Assembly: GCA_029861485.1 (NCBI GenBank) | Contig: JAOTZF010000016.1 | Span: 1 to 12,597 of the forward strand | From: Thermoleophilia bacterium | GTDB lineage: Bacteria > Actinomycetota > Thermoleophilia > Miltoncostaeales > Miltoncostaeaceae | Direction of reading: 5' to 3' | Length of the DNA stretch: 12,597 nt | Shown here: one piece after another, positions 1 to 5,576 of the stretch | How positions within the stretch are numbered: the stretch's first letter is position 1 | Layout of the letters: each line of letters opens with the position of its first letter | Program-made: the position numbers and the translations under genes | The notes under the pieces: model-generated | Databases searched by the model: none | Told to the model about the DNA's origin: nothing | Seen by the model: only the letters and a program-made list of their open reading frames with translations

Positions 1-96
1 GGTGCCCCCCTTCGAACGATGATGGCCGTCGGCACAAAGCTCTGGAAGCAGGGCCGAGCCATCAAGAAGGCCCGTAAGGCCGCACTGGGTCGATGA
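1..96 (+). CDS. C-terminal end of a small basic protein (5' end outside window)
   Basis: An open frame runs from the first base to TGA at 94-96. The last 25 residues, from two adjacent Met codons at 19-24, are Lys/Arg-rich and helix-like (for example KQGRAIKKARKAALGR at the end). No ribosome binding site is visible before those ATGs, so this is more likely the tail of a longer gene than a complete peptide. Function is not recognisable. A basic amphipathic tail would fit a nucleic-acid-binding or membrane-associated protein, but that is only a composition argument. Confidence 0.4.
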   Translation, partial: GAPLRTMMAVGTKLWKQGRAIKKARKAALGR

Positions 97-179
97 TCGC
101 CGGAAACGTGTAACTGCCAGACCATCTGAGCCGAAGACCGAGCGATGGCGACCGTCGCGGGTGATTCCTTGCCCGCGCT

Positions 180-260
180 TCAGCTCCTCCGGCGGCGATA
201 GCGCAGCCACCCGAGGAAGAACAAGAACAGGATCAGCGGAAGCGCCATCCAGTCGAGCAT
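180..260 (-). CDS. 26-residue single-span membrane peptide
   Basis: ATG at 260-258, stop TGA at 182-180. An exceptionally strong Shine-Dalgarno, GGAGGAGG, lies at 273-266 with a 5-nt spacer. The peptide starts MLDWMALP, continues with a hydrophobic run of about twelve residues (LPLILFLFFLGWL) and ends in a basic tail (RYRRRRS). This is the pattern of a small N-out, C-in single-pass membrane peptide by the positive-inside rule. It lies downstream of the flavodoxin gene on the same strand, 169 nt after that stop and beyond a hairpin, so it may be transcribed separately. Small actinobacterial membrane peptides are often missed by gene callers. No family is recognised. The RBS, hydrophobic core and charged tail together make a chance ORF unlikely, but conservation is untested. 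Confidence 0.55.
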   Translation of the reverse strand: MLDWMALPLILFLFFLGWLRYRRRRS

Positions 261-400
261 CGCTACCTCCTCCCCGGGCACGACTGAGGTGCGGGTGCCC
301 GTGCGCTGGACGCTTGCAGCACTTCGGGGTCATGGGATCCGGGCACGCCCGACCCGGGGCCGCGGCATTCCCACAGGCGCGCCCGCCGCTTGGAGCTCGC

Positions 401-423
401 GTCAGCTGCCACCTGGCGCTGAC
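401..423 (-). terminator. Hairpin just downstream of the flavodoxin gene
   Basis: GTCAGC (401-406) pairs with GCTGAC (418-423), and after one bulged T, GCCA (408-411) pairs with TGGC (414-417). The hairpin starts 6 nt beyond the flavodoxin stop codon (432-430). No U-tract follows on the minus strand, so it may be a tract-less terminator or an mRNA 3'-end stabiliser. Confidence 0.45.
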
Positions 424-429
424 CCACAG

Positions 430-975
430 TCACTCAGCGGCGTCGAGTGCGCGACAGCGGTCGGCGAGCTGGGCTCCCCACCTCCTGGCGCGTTCCCGCT
501 CGCCCTCCATCAAGGGCCCGTTGGAGTCCTCGACCAGAAAGCTCTCGGGCTCGCCAAGCGCCTCATAGCGATGACGGCGAAGCTGCTTGGCGATTCCCTT
601 GGCGGCCGAGCCTGTCAGCAAGGCGGGTTTGTCCAGCCGCGTGTCGAAGGCGGCGGCGAGGCGGCCCGCACCGGTCTTCGGCATGCGGCTGAACCATTCG
701 CGCAGCCCTGGGCCGGTGGCGTCGGGCTCCATCTCGAGCTCGTCGTCCGTCGCGGCCGCCTCAGCCGCAGCTGAGCGACTGGTGGGTCTACTCATGCCAT
801 GCATGTGCGTCGGTCCCCCGATCACCAGGAGCTCGGCGTCTGCGACGGCCTCCGGGGCGACATGGGCCACAGACCCCAGCTCCACCTCGCCCAGGGAGTC
901 CAGGCCCTCGGCAATCGCCTCGGCGATCTCGTGGGTGTTGCCGAACATCGACTCGTACACGACAAAGGCCTTCAC
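430..975 (-). CDS. Flavodoxin-like FMN-binding protein
   Basis: 181 residues, GTG start at 975-973, with GGAAGGAG at 990-983 as ribosome binding site. The N-terminus MKAFVVYESMFGNTHEIAEAI is the first beta strand plus the FMN phosphate-binding loop (S-M-F-G-N-T at residues 9-14, compare T/S-x-T-G-N-T of flavodoxins). A second strand ends in GGPTHMHGMSRP (about residues 53-64), the position of the flavin-ring loop. The length fits a one-domain flavodoxin of the long type. Flavodoxins carry electrons in the cytoplasm, and members of this soluble family also act as quinone or azo reductase partners. No partner enzyme is adjacent, so the electron donor and acceptor cannot be named. The gene stands alone, 88 nt downstream of the lipoprotein gene on the same strand. 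The fold call is strong; the exact role is open. Confidence 0.85.
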   Translation of the reverse strand: MKAFVVYESMFGNTHEIAEAIAEGLDSLGEVELGSVAHVAPEAVADAELLVIGGPTHMHGMSRPTSRSAAAEAAATDDELEMEPDATGPGLREWFSRMPKTGAGRLAAAFDTRLDKPALLTGSAAKGIAKQLRRHRYEALGEPESFLVEDSNGPLMEGERERARRWGAQLADRCRALDAAE

Positions 976-1063
976 AGCAGTTCTCCTTCCTGGTGAGCGT
1001 GGTGGCAGAGATCACGGACGTACCTCGTGCGAACGGATCGGGAGCGCCGGGGATCTCGTCGGA

Positions 1064-1828
1064 TCATCGACCGGGGGTGTGCACAGTCAGCTCCACCCTG
1101 CCGTCGCCGCCCTCTACGACCGATTCGAGCACCACACCCACGCCGGGGGCGTGGTACTTGTCCTCGACGACCTCTGGCTCCAACGGGTTCCACTCCCTGA
1201 TCACCACGATGTCGTCGAAGTCGCCGGCGGGAGTTGTCTCGCTCGCCCCGATCTCGACGACCTCGCCCAGGTCTTCGGCTTCGCCCTCGTAGTACTCCTG
1301 CCGGTAGGCGTCGCCGACTTCCGGCTGAGCCAGCATCAGAATGCCCGGTAGCGCCCCATCGACTCCCGCCTCCCATGAGCCCTGGGTACTGACGACCTCG
1401 CCGTCCTCGAACTCCTTGGAGTCCTCACCCAGGTACCAGACGTTCCCGTCGCGGTCCTGCGCGAACCAGTCGAGGGTGTCCTCGATCAACTCGTCGTCTG
1501 CGAACACCGTGTCGCGCACTACCGTCGCGGAGATCCCCATCACCTCCCGACGTTCATCGGTCACGACGACCTCGATCCGCTCGGTCTCGCCATCCTCGAC
1601 GCCTTCATACACCCATCGCGCGCCGGGCTTCAGCGGCAGGTAGGGGTTGTCGATCGCCTCCACGAAGGCGGCGGAATCGATCACCGGCGCGTATTCGCCG
1701 CCGTCTCCGGGGTCGATGACTGCTTCTGGTTCGCCGCCATCGTCGTCGCCGCACGCGGTGACAGCCGCGGCAAGCACCGCCACAACCGCGATCCACCCGA
1801 CGAGTCTCGTCAATCGACGCCGATGCAC
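1064..1828 (-). CDS. Secreted lipoprotein of unknown function
   Basis: 254 residues, GTG start at 1828-1826 with a strong Shine-Dalgarno GAGGAGG (1840-1834) and 5-nt spacer. It begins with a basic n-region (HRRRLTR), a hydrophobic h-region and the lipobox V-T-A-C with the lipidated Cys at residue 26, followed by an acidic linker (GDDDGGEPE). So it should be exported and anchored to the outer face of the membrane. The mature part is acidic and beta-rich, with motifs such as NPYLPLKPGARWVYEG (about 62-77) and GNVWYLGED (about 129-137). I recall similar 'PLxPGxxWxYEG' secreted proteins in actinobacteria, all without assigned function. No catalytic motif is evident. It is divergent from the short lipoprotein at 2041, with 212 nt between the starts. 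Confidence 0.75.
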   Translation of the reverse strand: MHRRRLTRLVGWIAVVAVLAAAVTACGDDDGGEPEAVIDPGDGGEYAPVIDSAAFVEAIDNPYLPLKPGARWVYEGVEDGETERIEVVVTDERREVMGISATVVRDTVFADDELIEDTLDWFAQDRDGNVWYLGEDSKEFEDGEVVSTQGSWEAGVDGALPGILMLAQPEVGDAYRQEYYEGEAEDLGEVVEIGASETTPAGDFDDIVVIREWNPLEPEVVEDKYHAPGVGVVLESVVEGGDGRVELTVHTPGR

Positions 1829-1867
1829 CGCAGCCTCCTCGATTGCATTCGCCTCATTCGGTGACTC

Positions 1868-1883
1868 CCGATCTCATGATCGG
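1868..1883. promoter_or_regulatory. Inverted repeat between two divergent lipoprotein genes
   Basis: CCGATC, four bases TCAT, then GATCGG form a perfect 6-bp inverted repeat 40 nt upstream of the lipoprotein start at 1828. It could be a repressor or activator operator, but no clear -10 box accompanies it. A short repeat like this can occur by chance. Confidence 0.2.
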
Positions 1884-2040
1884 CGGGTGCCGCTGACGAC
1901 CGCTGACTCGCGGCTGCATGTAACCCCCTGGGTCGGTCAGAAGGCACCCGGGCAGGCACCGACGGCGTCTGCGGTCTCGCCGCTGTGGGCCGCGGGGGAT
2001 CCGCCAGCCGGCGCTGTCGTCACCGAAGCAGGAGACAAAG

Positions 2041-2254
2041 ATGCCGTTGCGCCGCACGTCCGTTGTCCGCGGCGCGCGCGGCGCGCTCGCGTGCTCCACC
2101 GCCGTGCTCGCAGGCTGCGGATCAAGCAGTTCGGCGGATGCAGCGTCTGCTGAGGCCAGCGAAGCCGAACTCGATCCTGCGAGGTTTCAGCTGCCTGAAG
2201 CACGTTCCTGCGCAGGAAATCGTCTGCGCAGGCTCGTACCGCTGCGGCCCCTAG
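2041..2254 (+). pseudogene. Short lipoprotein, probably interrupted by a frameshift
   Basis: ATG at 2041 follows AGGAGA (2030-2035) with a 5-nt spacer. The first part is a textbook lipoprotein signal: basic MPLRRTSVVRGAR, hydrophobic stretch, lipobox L-A-G-C (Cys at about residue 27), then a Gly/Ser/Ala linker. After about residue 50 the frame loses GC-rich third positions and runs on antisense through the CPBP gene. One frame over, from about 2187, codon third positions become GC-rich again and the reading ends at TAG 2252-2254 with a Cys-containing tail (SCLKHVPAQEIVCAGSYRCG). Removing one T from TTT at 2185-2187 would join the two into a lipoprotein of about 70 residues. The shift may be a real mutation or a sequence error. 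Function unknown. Confidence 0.45.
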
Positions 2255-3033
2255 GCGAGGACGAGGGCAAAGATCAAGATGACGACGAAAACGCTTTGAG
2301 CCGAGTGCACGACGATCCCCATCCAAGCGCTCTGGAACCGCCGCGACGGATAGGCGAAGAGGAAGATCCCGCTCACCATGGCGCTTGGGATCGCCCAGGG
2401 GATGTGCAGATGATAAGCGCCGAAAAGCACTCCGTTGGCGACCCAATCGCGCCGTCCAAAGACGCCACGCATTCGGGGCAGAAGAAGCCCTCGGAAGAGC
2501 AACTCCTCGCCGAGCACCGTGTTGAAGATCTGGAGCGCGACGATCAGCGCGAACCAGCCCCAGGCTCCGCTGAGGAACTGCTCGCCTCGCTCGGAGGTCA
2601 CGAACTCGCCGAAGCTCCTCGTCGAGGGCCCCGGGATTCTCGGCAGGGCTTCAAGAATGCCCAAGAGGACCAGGAATGGGAGGACCCAGAGCCAGAGCAT
2701 CCCGCCCACACGGCCCGTCCTCGGGTCGCGCGGCGCCTGCAGCCACAGCGCGCCTCGTACGCGCGACCATTGGAGGCCGCTCAACTCGTGCCAGATGAGG
2801 ATGAGGACCAGCACGAACTGCCAGATGAGTCCCGCCGAGAGGGAGATCAGCAGTGCCTTCGCCAGCGGCTCATCGCCCCCGAGTTGATCCCCGAGCCAGG
2901 GAGCGAAGACCCACGCAAGCAGCCCCATGGGCGCGGCGGCCGTCGCCCAGACCGCGAGGATCCGAGTGAGCGTGTACTGCCTCACGTGCATTTCGTCGGA
3001 CCCGCTCGGGCGCGCGATGGCCTCCGGTGTCAT
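2251..3033 (-). CDS. CPBP-family intramembrane metalloprotease
   Basis: 260 residues from ATG 3033-3031, which has AGGAAGGGG just upstream with a 5-nt spacer. An in-frame GTG at 3093 would add 20 low-complexity residues and has a poorer site. The protein has several transmembrane segments (about 24-47, 58-82, 111-128, 156-175, 196-225, 238-259). The diagnostic CPBP (Abi, Rce1-like) motifs are present: E-E-L-L-F-R (176-181), F-G-A-Y-H (204-208) and a conserved His at 243 in the last helix. These residues bind the metal and water used for peptide-bond cleavage inside the membrane. Bacterial members process membrane or lipidated peptides or give bacteriocin self-immunity; the substrate is not evident here. 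Its TAG stop overlaps the TAG of the convergent lipoprotein's restored frame (CTAG at 2251-2254). Confidence 0.85.
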   Translation of the reverse strand: MTPEAIARPSGSDEMHVRQYTLTRILAVWATAAAPMGLLAWVFAPWLGDQLGGDEPLAKALLISLSAGLIWQFVLVLILIWHELSGLQWSRVRGALWLQAPRDPRTGRVGGMLWLWVLPFLVLLGILEALPRIPGPSTRSFGEFVTSERGEQFLSGAWGWFALIVALQIFNTVLGEELLFRGLLLPRMRGVFGRRDWVANGVLFGAYHLHIPWAIPSAMVSGIFLFAYPSRRFQSAWMGIVVHSAQSVFVVILIFALVLA

Positions 3034-3410
3034 CGCCCCTTCCTCGGCCGACGGCTCCCGCGGTCCTGCGGGTGATCCCTCGCCGGACCGCACCTACATC
3101 CCTAGGTCACGGCTTCGCGGGTTGGCACCCGGACCGGCACCGAGCGGACCTGCGGGGTTCCCGTGTCGGAGGCGCCGGATGAGGCTGCGCGATAGCGCGC
3201 CCTGCGTCCAAGCAGGCCGGCCGGGAGCCAGGGACTCCGCCCGTCCCCCGGCAATCGTTCGCGAAAAGGGGGTGATCCCGGCGTGGGTGCGCAACCGCGA
3301 TCAGAGCGGCCCGTTCGCACGCCCTGAACTCGCGACGCACGTCACGCGAGGCGGCCCCCGGGGCGAATCCGCATCGAGCCTGAACGGATCATCGCGCCGG
3401 GCATCCTCCG
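3034..3410. other. Gene-poor stretch of about 380 bases
   Basis: Open frames here are short, Arg/Pro-rich and lack ribosome binding sites. The only other items are the possible N-terminal extension of the CPBP gene (3034-3093) and a weak 5-bp hairpin, GCGCG-ATAG-CGCGC, at 3187-3200. The stretch should carry the CPBP promoter and the 3' untranslated region of the GYD gene, but I see no convincing -10 box or terminator. Confidence 0.5.
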
Positions 3411-3731
3411 CTACGAACCGGGCGGCCGATAGGTGACCTGACGACCGATCGCCTCGTCGATCTGTTCTGGCGTGAGGAGCTTGACCGTCTCGACCGTGGC
3501 GCCCCCGGCGGCGCTGACTTTCAGCGCCAAACCTGCTGCGGCCTCGTCATCGGGAAGGTCGCTGATCACATAGAGGTCGGTATCGCCTAAGGCATAGTGG
3601 ATGGACTCGATCGTGCCCCCGACGCTGGCCGTGAGTTCGTTGATGGCAGTGACGCGGCTCGCGGCGCCCTTGCCAATGAGACCCTCCAGGCCCGCCTGTG
3701 TGTAGTTGGCTTTGAATAGGAACTTGGACAT
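3411..3731 (-). CDS. GYD-domain small protein
   Basis: 106 residues from ATG 3731-3729, preceded by GGGGGAG with a short spacer. The whole chain matches the GYD domain: MSKFLFKANYTQAGLEGL at the start, a strand-turn 'YALGDTDLYVISDLPD' (about 46-61), and an end 'LLTPEQIDEA' followed by YRPPG. The family is a ferredoxin-like alpha/beta fold of about 90-100 residues related to dimeric alpha-beta barrels and is common in soil bacteria. Its biochemical role is not established. It appears monocistronic: the next supported gene on this strand downstream is the CPBP gene, 377 nt away. The upstream interval holds two competing hairpins that could affect its mRNA leader. Confidence 0.85.
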   Translation of the reverse strand: MSKFLFKANYTQAGLEGLIGKGAASRVTAINELTASVGGTIESIHYALGDTDLYVISDLPDDEAAAGLALKVSAAGGATVETVKLLTPEQIDEAIGRQVTYRPPGS

Positions 3732-3821
3732 TTTGGCTCCCCCCTCGAGAGTCGATTACGGCCGGCCAGGCGGCACCGACCTGCTGCCAGACGGTGTCTC
3801 CCGACGCGGTCAGTGAGGTGA

Positions 3822-3849
3822 TTTCCCCTACGGGCGTTGGGGAAACGCC
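3822..3849 (-). promoter_or_regulatory. Two mutually exclusive stem-loops upstream of the GYD gene
   Basis: On the minus strand GGCGTT-TCCCC-AACGCC can fold into a 6-bp hairpin (3849-3833), while TTTCCCC can instead pair with the downstream GGGGAAA (3845-3839 with 3828-3822) in a 7-bp stem. The two structures use the same bases and cannot coexist, which is the geometry of an attenuator or leader switch. It lies about 90 nt before the GYD start. No U-tract and no known riboswitch motif is seen. Confidence 0.25.
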
Positions 3850-3854
3850 GTCCT

Positions 3855-4082
3855 CTAGGTCTTCAGGAATCTCGATGTACCCCTTGTCGTCTTGGTGCGC
3901 CCGCTTCCCGGCTCGTAGCGCGCGGCAGAGTCCGGAACGAGATCCTCCAACGGAACCCAGCCGCCGGCCCTGAACGCCTCCAATAGCGCCGTGAAACTCC
4001 CCTGTTCACGCTCACCGTGGGGTTCTTCCTTGGCTGGTGTCGGATCGCCGCAGTCCGGGCAACGGCTTTGCCAGTTTCCCAC
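3855..4082 (-). CDS. Doubtful small ORF with a CxxC pair
   Basis: 75 residues from GTG 4082-4080 to TAG at 3857-3855; an in-frame TAA lies just upstream, so GTG is the first usable start. A weak AGAGG precedes it. It begins with a CPDCG zinc-knuckle-like pair (residues 8-12), then a charged linker and an amphipathic part (GSFTALLEAFRAGGWVPLEDLVPDSA). Third positions are fairly GC-rich, supporting coding, but only one CxxC is present and nothing matches a known family. The last 15 residues look out of frame: one frame over reads KGYIEIPEDLEDGV, more protein-like. It may be a real hypothetical gene or a piece of a decayed one. Low confidence. Confidence 0.35.
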   Translation of the reverse strand: MGNWQSRCPDCGDPTPAKEEPHGEREQGSFTALLEAFRAGGWVPLEDLVPDSAARYEPGSGRTKTTRGTSRFLKT

Positions 4083-4506
4083 CGTGGCGAGCCTCTTGGA
4101 TACTGCTTACCCGCGAGATTCGCAGCATCTGGCAGAGTCGGCTCCGGCGGTCGATGGGGACGTAGGGCGGGCACTCGCTGCCCTCCAGCGGGCATGTCCG
4201 CCTTTGCCCCCGGTCGAAGCCGTTCTCCCGTCGCCGCTGGGCCGCGCTGCGGTGCCTCCGGATCGGTCGCGAAAAGCAGCCGCACAAAGCGCCGTCGTCC
4301 ATGCCGAGGGGCCGCGAGGCAAGCCAACGGAGGCCAGACCGTGCGCTGGACGATCTTCTCGGGCGACTCGACCAGTTCGCGAGGCTGGCGAAGGCTCTAG
4401 TCCCCCAGCTGGGCGGCCCGACGCGCGACCGCTCTACTACCACGGTGCTACCGGTCTTCAACAGGAAGCTTCGCTCCCGACGCGGTAACGTCCCCCGGAT
4501 ATCCAG
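4083..4506. other. Stretch of about 420 bases without a supported gene, beside tRNA-Lys
   Basis: All six frames give Arg/Ser/Pro-rich peptides without ribosome binding sites or recognisable domains. One minus-strand frame (4461-4012) has GC-rich third positions and a Cys-containing patch (CPLEGSECPPYVPIDRRSRLC) close to the CPDCG of the next ORF, so an old frameshifted gene is possible. The stretch abuts the 3' end of the tRNA, a common integration point, but no integrase, repeat of the tRNA end, or att-like duplicate was found within the window. Confidence 0.4.
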
Positions 4507-4579
4507 TGGGCCGTACAGGGATCGAACCTGTGACCTTGGGATTAAGAGTCCCCTGCTCTACCAGCTGAGCTAACGGCCC
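4507..4579 (-). tRNA. tRNA-Lys (anticodon CTT)
   Basis: The minus strand from 4579 to 4507 folds as a standard 73-nt cloverleaf. The acceptor GGGCCGT pairs with ACGGCCC, the D-arm is TAGCTCAGCTGGTAGAGCA, the anticodon arm is GGGGA-CTCTTAA-TCCC with anticodon CTT, and the T-arm is ACAGG-TTCGATC-CCTGT. The discriminator base is A at 4507. The CCA end is not encoded (CTG follows), so it must be added after transcription. It decodes AAG, the preferred Lys codon in such GC-rich genomes. A TAGCAT -10 box sits only 6 nt before the mature 5' end. Confidence 0.97.
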
Positions 4580-4585
4580 ACGAGG

Positions 4586-4594
4586 ATGCTAACA
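4586..4594 (-). promoter_or_regulatory. Extended -10 promoter of tRNA-Lys
   Basis: TGTTAGCAT on the minus strand (4594-4586) is an extended -10 (TGN then TANNNT). Exactly 6 nt separate it from the first base of the mature tRNA, so transcription is expected to start at about the tRNA 5' end. No good -35 was found at 16-18 nt. Confidence 0.5.
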
Positions 4595-4662
4595 AGCACC
4601 CCTAGCCGCGGTGCCTGGACGAATGGCCTGCAGTTGGTCGCAACTACGGGGTGTTGGAGAGG

Positions 4663-5259
4663 CTAGTTGCCGCCGGCGCCCTCGGCGGGAATGGCCTCGG
4701 CCTCGCCGCTGGCGAGCTCCTCGAGGCGTTCCTCGATGCTCGCGGTGGTCGGGTCGTCGGGGTTGAGGTCGACGTACCTCTGGTACGCCAGGCTCGCGAG
4801 CTGGGTGCGGCCTGCCTGATCGGAGATCGTGCCGAGCTGGAGGAATGCCTCGGAGTTGTCCGGGTTGGCCTCCGTGAAGCTCGAGAGCTCCGCGATGGCG
4901 GCGTCGCGGTCGTTCTCCTGAAGATGAAGCGCGACCAACGTCTGAACGCGGCGTAGCTCCGTTGGGGCCAGCTCGACAGCCTTCTCAGCGGCCGTGATCG
5001 CCTCCGCCGGATCGCCGTTGGCTGAGTGGGCCTGCGCGAGGTCTTCCCACGCCTCGGCGTCCTGCGGGTTTTCGTCCACGACGTCTTGCGCCTCGGCGAC
5101 CAGGTCGCCGGCACCCCCGGAGCCGCTATTACTGGCACCTGATCCGCCGCCGACGAGCACCAACCCCAGGACCACGAAGATCACTCCCACGAAGGCGATG
5201 GATGTCACTATCGCCACCACCTGCACGATGCGGCGGGTTCGCTTCTGGTCTAAGAGCAC
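4663..5259 (-). CDS. Membrane-anchored TPR-repeat protein
   Basis: 198 residues from GTG 5259-5257. The N-terminus is a short basic cytoplasmic stretch (DQKRTRR), then one transmembrane segment (about 11-37), a Gly/Ser linker (38-52) and tetratricopeptide repeats from about 55 to 170 (for example AEAWEDLAQAHSANGDPAEAITAAEKAVELAP, a full repeat). It ends in an acidic tail. TPRs are helical scaffolds for protein-protein contacts, here on the outer side of the membrane. It follows tatA on the same strand, 83 nt downstream, but has its own TACCTT -10 box 7 nt before the GTG, so it is probably transcribed independently as a leaderless mRNA. Partner proteins are not predictable from sequence. Confidence 0.8.
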   Translation of the reverse strand: MLLDQKRTRRIVQVVAIVTSIAFVGVIFVVLGLVLVGGGSGASNSGSGGAGDLVAEAQDVVDENPQDAEAWEDLAQAHSANGDPAEAITAAEKAVELAPTELRRVQTLVALHLQENDRDAAIAELSSFTEANPDNSEAFLQLGTISDQAGRTQLASLAYQRYVDLNPDDPTTASIEERLEELASGEAEAIPAEGAGGN

Positions 5260-5266
5260 GCCGTCA

Positions 5267-5272
5267 AAGGTA
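5267..5272 (-). promoter_or_regulatory. -10 box of the TPR gene (leaderless)
   Basis: TACCTT on the minus strand ends 7 nt before the GTG start. There is no Shine-Dalgarno, so the mRNA is expected to start at or next to the start codon. The -35 region is poor. Confidence 0.45.
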
Positions 5273-5342
5273 ACAAAGGCGACTCAAATGCCGGCATCTG
5301 GTGTCGGCGATTTCACCTCGACCGTGAGAGCCGCGCAGCTGC

Positions 5343-5528
5343 TCAGCTCTTCTCGTCGCTGTCGGAATCGACGTCGGTGTCGTCGTCGCTGCCACTGATG
5401 CCCTCGCGGAACTCCCGCACGCTGGAGCCGAGACCTCGGCCGATCTCCGGAAGGCGCTTTGCGCCGAAGATCAGGAGGACGATCACCAAGAGTATGAGGA
5501 GTTGGACTGGACTGATGCCGAACGGCAC
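5343..5528 (-). CDS. tatA: Sec-independent translocase subunit TatA
   Basis: 61 residues. The start is GTG 5528-5526, set by AGAGGAG (5543-5537) with an 8-nt spacer; the longer open frame upstream is a shadow. The protein has the TatA/B layout: a short N-terminal segment MPFGISPVQ, one transmembrane helix (about 8-21, LLILLVIVLLIFG), the hinge F-G followed by AKRLPEIGRGLG, an amphipathic helix (to about 45) and a highly acidic Asp/Ser tail. TatA oligomers form the passage for folded proteins with twin-arginine signals, working with TatC. No tatC is in the window. TatA is favoured over TatB by the short length and the early F-G with K-R-L-P-E. It is divergent from the membrane protein at 5577 with only 48 nt between the starts. 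Confidence 0.9.
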   Translation of the reverse strand: MPFGISPVQLLILLVIVLLIFGAKRLPEIGRGLGSSVREFREGISGSDDDTDVDSDSDEKS

Positions 5529-5541
5529 GAGAGTGTCTCCT

Positions 5542-5570
5542 CTGACGACAGAGCCGGGCGAGGTTAGCAT
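5542..5570 (+). promoter_or_regulatory. Promoter of the divergent membrane protein gene (leaderless)
   Basis: CTGACG (5542-5547) and TAGCAT (5565-5570) are separated by 17 nt, and TAGCAT ends 6 nt before ATG 5577. This is close to the TTGACN-17-TANNNT consensus and predicts a leaderless transcript. Confidence 0.55.
5561..5569 (-). promoter_or_regulatory. Extended -10 of tatA
   Basis: TGCTAACCT on the minus strand (5569-5561) is TGN-TANNNT. A start site near 5554 would give a leader of about 25 nt containing the AGAGGAG site. The box overlaps the -10 of the divergent gene by two bases. Confidence 0.5.
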
Positions 5571-5576
5571 GGCCCC

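Noticed and set aside
276..300. GGGCAC...GTGCCC inverted repeat
   Set aside because: A 6-bp stem with a 13-nt loop in very GC-rich DNA is expected by chance.
2041..3075. A 344-residue plus-strand frame starting with a lipoprotein signal
   Set aside because: Beyond about residue 50 it runs antisense to the CPBP protease, whose motifs and helices are clear. The downstream part is charged, Glu/Asp/Arg-rich shadow sequence. Only the first part is kept, as a frameshifted lipoprotein.
4012..4461. 149-residue minus-strand frame with GC-rich third positions
   Set aside because: Arg/Ser-rich composition, no ribosome binding site and no recognisable domain; kept only as a note on possible gene decay.
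4301..4573. Plus-strand frame ending in GPYRDRTCDLGIKSPLLYQLS
   Set aside because: This peptide is the antisense of a tRNA-Lys gene and is a well-known spurious annotation.
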